From assembly GCF_023555055.1 (NCBI RefSeq), contig NZ_JAMJPL010000001.1, positions 186,001-250,000 of the forward strand: 64,000 nt of DNA, in the 5' to 3' direction. The notes beneath the pieces were generated by a model. The model worked only from the letters and a program-made list of their open reading frames with translations. It had not been told where the DNA came from and ran no database searches. This document shows, in pieces, positions 8,476 to 16,881 of this stretch. This stretch comes from Marinobacter sp. ATCH36 (lineage in GTDB: Bacteria; Pseudomonadota; Gammaproteobacteria; Pseudomonadales; Oleiphilaceae). The first letter of the stretch is position 1. The number at the start of each line of letters is the position of its first letter. Position numbers and translations under genes: made by a program.

Positions 8476-9672
8476 ATGGACATGAACTATACCGCCGACG
8501 AACTGGCGTTTCGGGACGAAGTCCGGACCTTTCTTGATGAAAAGCTGCCTGAAGACATCGCCACCAAGGTCAAGTCCTTCAAAAAGCTAAGCAAGGAAGA
8601 CCACCAACGCTGGCAGAAAATCCTTGCCGAGAAAGGCTGGTACGCCACTCACTGGCCGGAAGAGTACGGCGGCGTGAAGTGGACTCCGGTGCAGAAGCAC
8701 ATATGGGACGAAGAGTCCTGCCGCTACGGTGTTCCCCGCTCCATCCCGTTCGGGGTAAACATGGTGGCACCGGTGATCATCAAGTTCGGTAACGAAGAGC
8801 AGAAACAGAAATACCTGCCGCGCATCCTCAGTGGTGAGGACTGGTGGTGCCAGGGCTATTCCGAACCCGGCGCCGGCTCCGATCTGGCATCAGTGAAGAC
8901 CCGCGCCGTGCGCGAAGGCGATCACTACATCGTCAACGGCCAGAAAACCTGGACCACCCTGGGCCAGCACGCCAACATGATTTTCTGCCTGGTGCGCACC
9001 AACACCGAGGTCAAAAAACAGGAAGGTATTTCGTTCCTGCTGATCGACATGAACACCCCGGGGATTACAGTGCGCCCGATCATCACCCTCGATGGCGAAC
9101 ACGAAGTCAACGAAGTGTTCTTCCAGGATGTGAAGGTTCCGGTTGAAAACCTTGTCGGCGAAGAAGACAAGGGCTGGACCTACGCCAAGTATCTGCTGAC
9201 CTACGAACGCACCGGCCTGGCCGGCATTGGCCTGTCCAAGGCGGCGCTGTCGCACCTCAAGCGACTGGCCAGCAGACGACTGAAGAATGGCAAGCCGCTT
9301 CTGGAAGATCCAACCTTCAGTCAGCGCATCGCGAAAGTGGAGATTGACCTTACAGCAGCCGCGATCAGCAATTTGCGCATCATTGCCTCGGTTGAGGGTG
9401 GCGGCATGCCGGGCGCGGAAAGCTCGATGCTGAAAGTGAAAGGCACCGAGATCCGTCAGTCGATCAGCGATCTGGCCCGACGCGCCATCGGCCCCTACGC
9501 GCTGCCGTTTGTAGAAGAGGAAATGAACCTGGATTACGAAGGCGAGTTCCTGTCTGACTCGGATGCCGCGCCACTGTCGGCTTACTACTTCAACAACCGC
9601 AAGCTGTCGATTTTCGGCGGATCCAACGAGATCCAGAAAAACATCGTGTCGAAAATGATTCTCGGGCTCTAA
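8476..9672 (+). CDS. Acyl-CoA dehydrogenase, pimeloyl-CoA dehydrogenase large subunit-like (PimC)
   Basis: This 398-aa acyl-CoA dehydrogenase should introduce the 2,3-double bond into an acyl-CoA. Its sequence (YTADELAFRDEVRTFL, HWPEEYGGVKWTP, CQGYSEPGAGSDLASVKT, IFGGSNEIQKNIVSKMIL) is typical of the PimC-type chain. That chain pairs with a second, more divergent ACAD, and the next gene, 10 bp downstream, is exactly that. ATG 8476 has a strong GGGAGG ribosome-binding site; a TTG far upstream is rejected. Substrate might be a dicarboxylyl-, branched- or cyclic acyl-CoA; sequence alone does not choose. Confidence 0.88.
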   Translation: MDMNYTADELAFRDEVRTFLDEKLPEDIATKVKSFKKLSKEDHQRWQKILAEKGWYATHWPEEYGGVKWTPVQKHIWDEESCRYGVPRSIPFGVNMVAPVIIKFGNEEQKQKYLPRILSGEDWWCQGYSEPGAGSDLASVKTRAVREGDHYIVNGQKTWTTLGQHANMIFCLVRTNTEVKKQEGISFLLIDMNTPGITVRPIITLDGEHEVNEVFFQDVKVPVENLVGEEDKGWTYAKYLLTYERTGLAGIGLSKAALSHLKRLASRRLKNGKPLLEDPTFSQRIAKVEIDLTAAAISNLRIIASVEGGGMPGAESSMLKVKGTEIRQSISDLARRAIGPYALPFVEEEMNLDYEGEFLSDSDAAPLSAYYFNNRKLSIFGGSNEIQKNIVSKMILGL

Positions 9673-9682
9673 GGAGGCAACC

Positions 9683-10825
9683 ATGGATTTCCAACTCAAC
9701 GAAGAGCAGCAAATGCTGCAGGACACCGTGGCCCGCCTGGTGCGCGGTGAATACAGTTTTGAAAAGCGCCTGGAGTTCAGCGAAACCGAGCTGGGTTTCA
9801 GTGCTGACTTCTGGAGACAGCTCAGTGAGCTGGGCCTGACCGCAGTTCCTTTCTCCGAGGAGCTGGGTGGTTTCGGCGGCGGTGGCGTGGATGTTCAGTC
9901 AGTGATGACAGAACTGGGCCGCGGCCTTTGCCTGGAACCTTACCTGCAGTCGGTGATTTTTGGTGGTGGGCTGATCGGCCAGGCTGGCAACGATAATCAG
10001 AAAGAGCAATGGCTGGCAGGCATTGCCAGCGGCGAGCTGAAAGCGGCCGTCGGCCTGCAGGAGCCCCAGAGCTTCTACGACCTGAACAACGTGGAGACCC
10101 GTGCCGAGAAGAATGGCGAGGGCTATTTACTGAATGGTCGCAAGACGGTGGTAATCGGTGGTCATTGCGCCGACGTGATTGTGGTTTCCGCACGTACCTC
10201 AGGCGACACCAGCAATGCTGACGGCATCAGCCTGTTTGCCCTGACTCCAGACACCGCGGGCGTTGAACGACGCACCTACCCTACCATCGACGGCGCCAAG
10301 GGCTGTGACATTACCCTGAATAACGTCCATGTAGGCGCAGATGCGCTGCTGGGCGAGGAAGGCAAAGCCGCCGATGTGATCGAATACCAGACCGGACGGG
10401 CCATCGCCGCGCTGTGCGCCGAAGCTGTCGGCGTCATGGAAGTATCCAATGACCTGACACTGGACTACCTCAAACAGCGCAAACAGTTTGACGTGCCTAT
10501 CGGCAAATTCCAGGTTCTACAGCATCGCATGGTAGACATGATGTCGGAGCTGGAGCAGGCCCGGTCCATGGCCATTCTGGCCGCGAGCGTCGCCGACAGC
10601 GAACAGAGTGATGAGCGTCGCCGGGTGCTGGCTGCTGCCAAGAATGTGGTTGGCCGGGCCGGTCAATTCATCTCCGAAAGTGGCATTCAGATGCATGGCG
10701 GCATTGGCATGAGCTGGGAATACAACTTTGCCCACTACGCCAAGCGGCTGATTGGTATCAATCACCAACTGGGCGATGACGATTTCCATCTGGAACATTA
10801 TGCGTCCTTGCTGCAGGCAAGCTAA
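9683..10825 (+). CDS. Acyl-CoA dehydrogenase, pimeloyl-CoA dehydrogenase small subunit-like (PimD)
   Basis: This 380-aa ACAD-fold protein (FQLNEEQQMLQDTVARLV, ELGGFGGGGVDVQSVMTELGRGL, GVMEVSNDLTLDYLKQRKQFDVPIGKFQVLQHRMVDM) matches the second chain of two-component acyl-CoA dehydrogenases. It follows the PimC-like gene by 10 bp and its ATG is preceded by AAGGAGG, so the two are probably co-translated and form a heteromer. The C-terminal segment MHGGIGMSWEYNFAHYAKRL retains the FAD/ADP-binding pattern of active family members. Which chain carries the catalytic base was not resolved. Confidence 0.87.
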   Translation: MDFQLNEEQQMLQDTVARLVRGEYSFEKRLEFSETELGFSADFWRQLSELGLTAVPFSEELGGFGGGGVDVQSVMTELGRGLCLEPYLQSVIFGGGLIGQAGNDNQKEQWLAGIASGELKAAVGLQEPQSFYDLNNVETRAEKNGEGYLLNGRKTVVIGGHCADVIVVSARTSGDTSNADGISLFALTPDTAGVERRTYPTIDGAKGCDITLNNVHVGADALLGEEGKAADVIEYQTGRAIAALCAEAVGVMEVSNDLTLDYLKQRKQFDVPIGKFQVLQHRMVDMMSELEQARSMAILAASVADSEQSDERRRVLAAAKNVVGRAGQFISESGIQMHGGIGMSWEYNFAHYAKRLIGINHQLGDDDFHLEHYASLLQAS

Positions 10826-10837
10826 CAGGTATTGGGC

Positions 10838-11608
10838 ATGAACATGACAACAACAAGTGATCAGTCAACCGGGCAGGATTTGAAAAAAGCCGAATGGAAG
10901 GTCCGCACCGAGCTTGCCGCCGCCTATCGTCTGGTGGCGCTGTTCGGCTGGGACGACCTGGTGTTCACTCATCTGTCTGCACGGGTGCCGGGGCCGGAAC
11001 ATCATTTCCTGATCAATCCTTATGGTCTGCTGTTCCATGAGATCACGGCGTCGTCTCTGGTGAAGGTGGACAAGGAAGGTCAGGTGGTGGATGCCGGCGG
11101 TGGCCTCAGCCGGGTAAATCCGGCCGGTTTCACGATTCACAGTGCGGTGCACATGGGCCGGGAAGACGCCGGCGCAGTGATGCACCTGCATGCGCCGGAT
11201 GGGGTGGCGGTGTCGGCGCATCGGGATGGCCTGCTGCCCCTGAGCCAAACGGCCATGCTGTGCCTGAATCACCTGAGCTATCACGATTATGAGGGTGTGG
11301 CCCTGAATCTGGATGAGCGGGAGCGGCTGATTAACGATCTTGGCGACAAGTCGATGATGCTGTTGCGCAATCACGGGGTGTTGACGGCGGGCAAGGATGT
11401 GCCGGAGACGTTCACCTATCTGTATTTCCTGATGAAGGCCTGTGAGATTCAGGTGAAGGCCCAGAGTTGTGGGCCCACCTACCTGCCTTCGGAGCAGGCG
11501 ATTCAGACGACAGCGGATCAGTCGCAGTCGCTGGGGAGTGCTTCTGCATTGACCTGGCCGGCTTTGGTTCGGCTGTTGGATAGCAAGAATCCTGGGTACG
11601 CGGTCTGA
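10838..11608 (+). CDS. Class II aldolase/adducin-family protein
   Basis: This 256-aa protein carries the fold of zinc-dependent fuculose-phosphate-type aldolases and adducin heads. Visible features are FGWDDLVFTHLSARVPG near the N terminus, HLHAPDGVAVSAH (two metal-ligand histidines) and a third histidine in LRNHGVLTAGKDVPETF. Full-length proteins of this subgroup are often annotated only as class II aldolase. It follows the PimD-like gene by 12 bp in the same operon. A retro-aldol step or a decarboxylation is possible, but no substrate is evident. ATG 10838 is preferred over TTG 10832; ATG 10844 is also possible. Confidence 0.85.
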   Translation: MNMTTTSDQSTGQDLKKAEWKVRTELAAAYRLVALFGWDDLVFTHLSARVPGPEHHFLINPYGLLFHEITASSLVKVDKEGQVVDAGGGLSRVNPAGFTIHSAVHMGREDAGAVMHLHAPDGVAVSAHRDGLLPLSQTAMLCLNHLSYHDYEGVALNLDERERLINDLGDKSMMLLRNHGVLTAGKDVPETFTYLYFLMKACEIQVKAQSCGPTYLPSEQAIQTTADQSQSLGSASALTWPALVRLLDSKNPGYAV

Positions 11609-11632
11609 CTCGCTGACACTTGTGCCGGGTGC

Positions 11633-11742
11633 GCCATGGAAGGAGGGGGCCTTACCGGGACACGCTGTGAATACGTCCCTGTACGCTCGACAAAAACATC
11701 CATGTTTTTGACGGTCCCGGTAAGGCCCCCTCCTTCCATGGC
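11633..11742 (+). repeat. Family A structured repeat, copy A2
   Basis: The arms 11633-11661 and 11714-11742 form a perfect 29-bp inverted repeat, the longest of the family. The interior begins ACGCTGTGAATACGTCC, continues TGTACGCTCG and ends in an inner hairpin CAAAAACAT-CC-ATGTTTTTG. The arms share no sequence with those of A1 beyond GC-richness. It separates the aldolase gene from the MaoC gene in the same operon direction. Confidence 0.9.
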
Positions 11743-11786
11743 TTCTGCTTCAAGTTCTTATAGACCATCAACTATTGGGCGCAGAC

Positions 11787-12242
11787 ATGTTTACGGTTGA
11801 ATTGAGCGATCTCGAAAAACATATCGGTTCGGTGATGGGCTATAGCCCCTGGAAAACCGTCACCCAGGAAATGATTCAGGCATTTGCCGACGCTACCGGT
11901 GATCATCAGTGGATTCATCTGGATGTGGAACGGGCACAGCGGGAATCACCCTGGAAAAGCACGGTGGCTCACGGGTTTCTTACTGTGTCGCTGATTCCGT
12001 TGCTGAACCAGCAGGTTATTGATGTGCGGGGCAAAAGCGCCAGTATCAATTACGGGCTGAACAAGCTGCGCTTTCCTGCCGCGGTGAAGTCCGGGTCGGA
12101 CATCCGCAGCAGGATGGAGCTGTTGGATGTGACCAGGGTGGACGACCAGCGCACGCTGGCCACTTACCGCACCACACTGGAGATTCAGGGTGAAGACAAG
12201 CCGGCGTGCGTGTCAGAAAATCTGGTCATGTACGTGGTTTGA
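11787..12242 (+). CDS. MaoC-like (R)-specific enoyl-CoA hydratase
   Basis: This 151-aa hot-dog-fold protein has the hydratase-2 motif ADATGDHQWIHLDVERA (Asp and His of the catalytic dyad) and VAHGFLTVSLIPLL, as in NodN/MaoC hydratases. It would hydrate a trans-2-enoyl-CoA to the (R)-3-hydroxyacyl-CoA, complementing the dehydrogenases upstream. Choice of ATG 11787 is by homology-like N terminus (MFTVELSDLEKHIG); the ribosome-binding site is weak (GGGCG). It is separated from the operon upstream by repeat A2 and converges with the CoA ligase ending at 12251. Confidence 0.88.
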   Translation: MFTVELSDLEKHIGSVMGYSPWKTVTQEMIQAFADATGDHQWIHLDVERAQRESPWKSTVAHGFLTVSLIPLLNQQVIDVRGKSASINYGLNKLRFPAAVKSGSDIRSRMELLDVTRVDDQRTLATYRTTLEIQGEDKPACVSENLVMYVV

Positions 12243-12250
12243 AAGGCCTG

Positions 12251-13918
12251 TCAGGCCTTGGATTCCCACTCCTCTTCCTGCAGCACCCGCCACATCAGCT
12301 TGCCCGTGGGCGACTTTGGTAATTCATCCACAAACTCAACGATTTCAGGCACTTTGTAAACGGCCATATGCTCCTTACACCAGCTGACGATGTCCGCTTC
12401 CGTGGTGGTGCCTTCCGCTTCGGGCGTGAGTACGATGCACGCCTTCACGGTCTCCCCCCGCTTGGGGTGCGGCGAGGAGATGATGCACACTTCGTGAATC
12501 CCCGGGTGCCGGTACATCAGCCCTTCCACCTCCGAGGGCCAGACCTTGAAGCCTGAGGCGTTGATCATCCGCTTGAGGCGATCCACCATGAAGAAGTAAC
12601 CCTCTTCGTCGTAGTAGGCAAGATCACCGGTGCGGAAGAAGTTCTTGCCATCAAGCTCCACGAACGCCGCATCGGTGTCTGCCGGGCGGTTCCAGTAACC
12701 CTGGGTCACCTGGGGGCCATGAGAAACAATCTCCCCTACTTCGCCCGGGCCTTTTTCTTCCAGGGTTTCTACATCAATGATGCGGCTGTCCACATCGAAC
12801 ACCGGAATACCCAGGCATTGGGGCTTGGGGTGATTGGGCGGGTTGATATGGGTGGCGGCCATGGTTTCCGACAGGCCATAGCCTTCGATGTAGTCCAGCC
12901 CGGTCATGGTCTTGAGCTTGGCAGCAACGGATTCGGGCATTGCGGCCCCGCCCCCGCCAATTGTGTTCATGCTGCTCAGGTCGTACTGGCCAATGTCGGG
13001 ATTCGACAGGAAATCCACCGCCATGGTAACAATGTTGGTCCAGCCAGTGACCTGGTAACGTTCGATCAACCGCGCCGCCGTGGTGCGATTCCAACGGGTC
13101 ATGATCACCGTGGTGGAGCCACTGTAAATCGGACTGTTCATGGAGCCGGTCATGCCGGTGACGTGGAAGAACGGCAAAGTGGCCAGTTGCACGGTGTTGG
13201 CGGTGCTCAGGTTCCAGAACGCCCGGTGCACGGCGGTAGCCATCACACTGCGGTGGGTGTGCATGCAGCCTTTGGGCGTGCCAGTCGTACCGGAGCTGTA
13301 GGGAATCACCGCCAGGTCGTCCGGTCCGGCGGTGTGGACAGAGGGGGTTCTGTTCTCCGCCAGCGCCTGCTCCCAGGTCACCACGCCAGGCATGTTTTCT
13401 GACCAGGCCGGGGCCGCCACTTCCGCGGGCAGATCCAGATCGGTATCTGCCTTGATGTAAGTGCTGTAGGAGGCCACCACAACCTGATCCAGGTCGGTGG
13501 TTTCCAGCAACGGAGCAATAAAGCCGACCAGTTCCTGACCTGCCAGGCAAACACTCGCACCGGTGTCGGCCACATAGTGCTCCAGCTCCGCTGCACGGTT
13601 CATCGGGTTGATGGGAATCACAACGGCGTCTGCACGCAGAATGGCGTAATAGGAAATCACATATTGCGGCGAGTTCTGCATGTACAGCAACACCCGGTCG
13701 CCTTTCTTGACGCCCTGACCCTGCAGGTAGCCGGCCATCGCCTCGACTTCCTGCAACAGTCGGGTGTAGGTCATCGGTGCATCATAGAAAATGATGGCGG
13801 TGCGGTCCGGGTAACGCAGGGCCGAAATCTCCAGGTTGGTAAATACGCTGGTCTGCGGCAGCGCCATGCTTTTGGGCAGTTCTCTTGGCCAAACGGCGTA
13901 ATGGCGTGTAAATGTCAT
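12251..13918 (-). CDS. AMP-dependent acyl-CoA synthetase (long-chain fatty-acid--CoA ligase type)
   Basis: This 555-aa ANL-superfamily enzyme activates a carboxylate to its CoA thioester through an acyl-adenylate. The P-loop-like motif IPYSSGTTGTPKGCMHTH, the A5 motif EGYGLSET, the hinge segment RMINASGFKVWPSEVE and the catalytic lysine in KSPTGKLMWR are all present. The start at 13918 has AAGGGGAT upstream. It is the last gene of a minus-strand operon, 22 bp after surE. With the SDRs, kinase and ACAD of the same operon it may activate a hydroxy- or oxo-acid. The exact chain length cannot be read from the sequence. Confidence 0.93.
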   Translation of the reverse strand: MTFTRHYAVWPRELPKSMALPQTSVFTNLEISALRYPDRTAIIFYDAPMTYTRLLQEVEAMAGYLQGQGVKKGDRVLLYMQNSPQYVISYYAILRADAVVIPINPMNRAAELEHYVADTGASVCLAGQELVGFIAPLLETTDLDQVVVASYSTYIKADTDLDLPAEVAAPAWSENMPGVVTWEQALAENRTPSVHTAGPDDLAVIPYSSGTTGTPKGCMHTHRSVMATAVHRAFWNLSTANTVQLATLPFFHVTGMTGSMNSPIYSGSTTVIMTRWNRTTAARLIERYQVTGWTNIVTMAVDFLSNPDIGQYDLSSMNTIGGGGAAMPESVAAKLKTMTGLDYIEGYGLSETMAATHINPPNHPKPQCLGIPVFDVDSRIIDVETLEEKGPGEVGEIVSHGPQVTQGYWNRPADTDAAFVELDGKNFFRTGDLAYYDEEGYFFMVDRLKRMINASGFKVWPSEVEGLMYRHPGIHEVCIISSPHPKRGETVKACIVLTPEAEGTTTEADIVSWCKEHMAVYKVPEIVEFVDELPKSPTGKLMWRVLQEEEWESKA

Positions 13919-13940
13919 TGTTGTAATCCCCTTATTCGGT

Positions 13941-14720
13941 TCAGTTAACCGCGTTCGCGGCCAGATCAAAAGCGTCCGTACCGCCGGGCAGCGATTCCTG
14001 ATGGCGTAATGGTGTTATGGCAACAGCCTTGTCCCGCAGCACGCTGACGTCCTCGCCCGGCGCAACGATATGGCGGGAACTGCGATCAAAGCCCAGCCAC
14101 CAGTACGGCAGGCTGCGGGCATCCTGACCTGCCAGCAGGCGGGCGCGCTGGATCGAGCCGTTGGATTGCCTGCACCAACGGGCCCGGGTGATTTCGGCTG
14201 CATCGCAGGCCGGAAAATTCACATTCCACGCCCGGCTCTGCCCTGGTTGCCAGAGCTTGCGTATCACCGCTTCACCGAAAGCGGATACCGGCGACCAGTC
14301 TACTCCCTCGCGGCTGAGAAAAGCCTGGCTCAACGCAATGGCCGGTATGCCCATGTGCTCAGCACTGAGCACCGCACCCACGGTGCCGGAATACTGCACC
14401 GAGTCGCTGATATTGGCACCACAGTTCACCCCGGACAACACAAGGTCCGGCGGCGTTTCCCCGAACCACTGGGCCAGCGAAAACAGCACGCAATCCGCCG
14501 GCGTGCCCGAGACCGCATAGCGCCTGTCTCCCTGCTCATACACCCGCAGCGGGTCATGGATGGAGATACTCTGGCCGGCACCACTGCGATCGTGCTCCGG
14601 CGCCACCACCCACACTTCTTCTGCAAGGTTGCGGGCAATCTGCTCGAGCACCTTCAGGCCCGGCGCGTTAATACCGTCGTCATTGGTGATCAGGATGCGC
14701 TGAACAATAGGTTCGTTCAT
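13941..14720 (-). CDS. surE: SurE-family 5'/3'-nucleotidase or acid phosphatase
   Basis: This 259-aa protein has all SurE signatures. They are the NDDG metal motif (D14, D15) in RILITNDDGINAPGL, VAPEHDRSGAGQSIS, GTPADCVLFSL and LSGVNCGANISDSVQYSGTVGAV. SurE proteins are metal-dependent phosphomonoesterases. The usual housekeeping surE lies near pcm and rpoS; this copy is inside a lipid/acyl-CoA operon. It overlaps the kinase upstream by 4 bp (ATGA) and precedes a CoA ligase by 22 bp. The pairing with a small-molecule kinase suggests a phosphorylated metabolite, but that is inference. It is probably a paralogue rather than the only surE of the genome. Confidence 0.92.
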   Translation of the reverse strand: MNEPIVQRILITNDDGINAPGLKVLEQIARNLAEEVWVVAPEHDRSGAGQSISIHDPLRVYEQGDRRYAVSGTPADCVLFSLAQWFGETPPDLVLSGVNCGANISDSVQYSGTVGAVLSAEHMGIPAIALSQAFLSREGVDWSPVSAFGEAVIRKLWQPGQSRAWNVNFPACDAAEITRARWCRQSNGSIQRARLLAGQDARSLPYWWLGFDRSSRHIVAPGEDVSVLRDKAVAITPLRHQESLPGGTDAFDLAANAVN

Positions 14721-15781
14721 GAGCGGTCACCCTCACTCGCAATCCGCCAGCCGGCTTCAGCCAACAGACTGGCCCGTTTACCAACCTGCAACGCATCGGC
14801 GTTAGCGGCGTTGCCCTGCAGTGCGCGGGCGTACACACCCTGAACGATCGAGGCCAGCCGGAACAGCGAAAACGCCAGGAACACGTGCCAGTCGGGGATG
14901 TGGTCGCGACCAGTCTGCTGGCAGTAACGGGCAATGGTTTCCTGCTCGTCCGGAATGCCTAAAGCTTCCAGGTCTTCGCCCCGCAACCCGCGCATTCCCT
15001 CCATGTCCGAAGGCAAGTGGTAAGGCAGACAGTAATAGGCCAGATCCGCCAGCGGATGCCCGAGGGTGGACAACTCCCAATCCAGAATGGCGATAACCTC
15101 AGGCTTGTCCGGGGCCAGCATCAGATTGCCAAACCGGTAGTCGCCATGAGCGATGGCGCATTCGTCGGTGGACGGCAGGTTTTCCGGCAGCCACTCCATC
15201 AGCTTGTCCATGGCCGGCAGATCGTCGGTTTTCGAGGCCAGGTACTGTTTGGTCCAGCGCGATACTTGTCGCGCCACATAGCCCTCCGGGCGACCGTAAT
15301 CACCCAGCCCAATGGCGTTTACATCCACCGAGTGCAGTGCCGCCAGGGTATCAATAGCCGAGTAATGCGCTGGCATCCTCTCCTGGCGATCCAGCGCCCT
15401 TAGCGCCGGATGACTAACGATGCGGCCTTCAAGGTAGTCCATCACATAGAACGGTGTTCCGATGACGCTACTGTCTTCACACAAGACACGGGTGGGAGGC
15501 ACAGGCACCTCAGTGTGCTCGAACAGCGCCCGCATCACCTTGTATTCCCGCTCAACCATATGGGCAGAGGGCAGAGTCTTTCCGGGTGGCTTTTTGCGCA
15601 GCACGAATTGGCCGCTGTCGGTGTCCAGCAGAAAAGTGGGATTGGATTGACCGCCCTGGAACTGCTTGACATCCATACGGTGACCAAAGTCCGGAAGCTC
15701 CTTCTGGAGCCATTCCAGAAGACGGAGCTCGTCAAATTTGTGTGCTGGCAGGACGTCTACCAGTTCAGGGTTCATGCTCAT
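14717..15781 (-). CDS. APH-family phosphotransferase, ACAD10/11 kinase-domain / LvaA-like
   Basis: This protein of about 354 aa is an aminoglycoside-phosphotransferase-fold kinase. It has a glycine-rich loop equivalent (QFQGGQSNPTFLL), the ATP-binding lysine in FVLRKKPPGK, the catalytic loop IAHGDYRFGNLML (near residue 215) and the metal-binding ILDWELSTLGHPLADLAYY. The signature is that of the kinase domain fused to ACAD10/ACAD11 in animals and of LvaA in levulinate-degrading pseudomonads, which phosphorylate 4-hydroxyacyl-CoA. Consistent with that, an ACAD10/11-like dehydrogenase is encoded in the same operon (16882-18084). The start could be ATG 15799 or ATG 15781; the latter has GAAGG 11 bp upstream. 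The 3' end overlaps surE by 4 bp. Confidence 0.87.
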   Translation of the reverse strand: MSMNPELVDVLPAHKFDELRLLEWLQKELPDFGHRMDVKQFQGGQSNPTFLLDTDSGQFVLRKKPPGKTLPSAHMVEREYKVMRALFEHTEVPVPPTRVLCEDSSVIGTPFYVMDYLEGRIVSHPALRALDRQERMPAHYSAIDTLAALHSVDVNAIGLGDYGRPEGYVARQVSRWTKQYLASKTDDLPAMDKLMEWLPENLPSTDECAIAHGDYRFGNLMLAPDKPEVIAILDWELSTLGHPLADLAYYCLPYHLPSDMEGMRGLRGEDLEALGIPDEQETIARYCQQTGRDHIPDWHVFLAFSLFRLASIVQGVYARALQGNAANADALQVGKRASLLAEAGWRIASEGDRS

Positions 15782-15838
15782 CTTTACTGTTGCCTTCATC
15801 TATTGCGTGGCAGTCCGGTAATGGGGGCAGCGGCCGGC

Positions 15839-15919
15839 GGGTGGGGGTGTCTTTCTTCCGGGAAAAAGAACTCGCTTCGCTCAGACACCTTTGTTCCCTG
15901 CACAAAGACACCCCCACCC
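15839..15919 (-). repeat. Family B structured inverted repeat, copy B2
   Basis: The outer arms 15839-15854 and 15904-15919 form a perfect 16-bp inverted repeat. The inner part, read on the minus strand, is GGGAACAAAGGTGTCTGAGC followed by GAAGCGAGTTCTTTTTCCC, matching copy B1 (56-135) almost base for base. It lies between the SDR (ending 15952) and the kinase (starting 15781) within one operon. Confidence 0.8.
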
Positions 15920-15951
15920 ACCTGCCTTGGCATACTTTCGGCGCCGCTTTC

Positions 15952-16719
15952 CTAACAGATGGTTTCGCCGCCGTCGGCGACGATCACCTGCCCGGTTACG
16001 TAGGCGCTGGCCTTGGTCGACAAAAAGACAGCCAAGCCGGCAATATCTACCGGGTCGCCGATTCTGCGCAGTGGGGTTTTGTCTTCAGCGCGTTTGACGC
16101 GCACCGGGTCTTCCCACAGTGCTTTTGCAAAATCAGTTTTGATCAAACCGGGAGCAATGCTGTTAACACGGATGCCCTTTGGCCCCCATTCCACCGCCAG
16201 GTTACGAGCCAACGCTGCTTCCGCTGCCTTGGACACACCGTAGGTACCGATCGTGGTGTTACCACGAATACCGGCGATGCTGGACAGCAGCACGACAGCG
16301 CCTTCACCTTTTTCCGCCATCTGCGGCAGCACCATATTGGTCAGCCAGAACGTGCCTTTGACATTGGTGTCCATGATCTTGTCCCAGGCATCGTCGGTCA
16401 TCTCGGCGGTGGTGCCGTATACCGGGTTGGTGGCGGCGTTGCAAACCAGCACGTCGATGGAACCCCAGGCCTCGTTGGTCTTGTCCACCAGGTTCTGCAG
16501 GTCCTCTTTCTTACCAACGTGGCAGGGAATGGCGATGGCCTCGTAGCCTTGCTCTTTGAGCTCATTCGCCACTTGCTCACAGGCGTCGGCCTTGCGGCTG
16601 GAAATCACCACTTTGGCACCGAGACGGGCCATTTCTTCTGCGATGGAACGGCCGATGCCTTTGGTGGAACCGGTGATCAGGGCGACTTTTCCGGTCATAT
16701 CGAAAAGTGGGTTAGTCAT
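15952..16719 (-). CDS. Short-chain dehydrogenase/reductase
   Basis: This 255-aa SDR has the cofactor motif ALITGSTKGIGR, the CNAATN stretch, the serine in VVLLSSIAGIRG and the catalytic YGVSK (Tyr-x-x-x-Lys). A NAD(P)-dependent oxidation or reduction of a hydroxy/oxo-acyl-CoA is expected. C-terminal residues (ASAYVTGQVIVADGGETIC) are typical of the FabG-like subgroup. The ATG at 16719 follows GAGGATCG. It lies between repeats A3 (upstream) and B2 (downstream) but in the same direction as its operon neighbours. In a 4-oxoacid pathway it would match the LvaD-type reductase. Confidence 0.9.
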   Translation of the reverse strand: MTNPLFDMTGKVALITGSTKGIGRSIAEEMARLGAKVVISSRKADACEQVANELKEQGYEAIAIPCHVGKKEDLQNLVDKTNEAWGSIDVLVCNAATNPVYGTTAEMTDDAWDKIMDTNVKGTFWLTNMVLPQMAEKGEGAVVLLSSIAGIRGNTTIGTYGVSKAAEAALARNLAVEWGPKGIRVNSIAPGLIKTDFAKALWEDPVRVKRAEDKTPLRRIGDPVDIAGLAVFLSTKASAYVTGQVIVADGGETIC

Positions 16720-16751
16720 TGTTCGATCCTCATGCTCTGAAGCACGGGAGT

Positions 16752-16853
16752 GGCCGGGGCGGGGTCCTTTCGGGACCGTAAAAAACATGGATGTTTTTTA
16801 CGAGCCTACATGGACGTATTCACGGCGTGTCCCGGAAGGACCGCGCCCCGGCC
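16752..16853 (-). repeat. Family A structured repeat, copy A3
   Basis: The arms 16752-16776 and 16829-16853 pair over 25 bases with two mismatches. On the minus strand the interior reads ACGCCGTGAATACGTCC, then TGTAGGCTCG, then an inner perfect hairpin TAAAAAACAT-CC-ATGTTTTTTA. GCC and GGC flanking GTGAATAC..TGTA can pair, whereas copy A4 has GCCC and GGGC at the same place. It separates the ACAD from the SDR within one operon. Confidence 0.88.
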
Positions 16854-16881
16854 GCTCTCCCCCAATTTAGAGGTTATAGTT

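Noticed and set aside
8890..9726. Minus-strand open frame of 278 codons
   Set aside because: It is antisense to the PimC-like dehydrogenase gene; composition and lack of motifs indicate a shadow frame.
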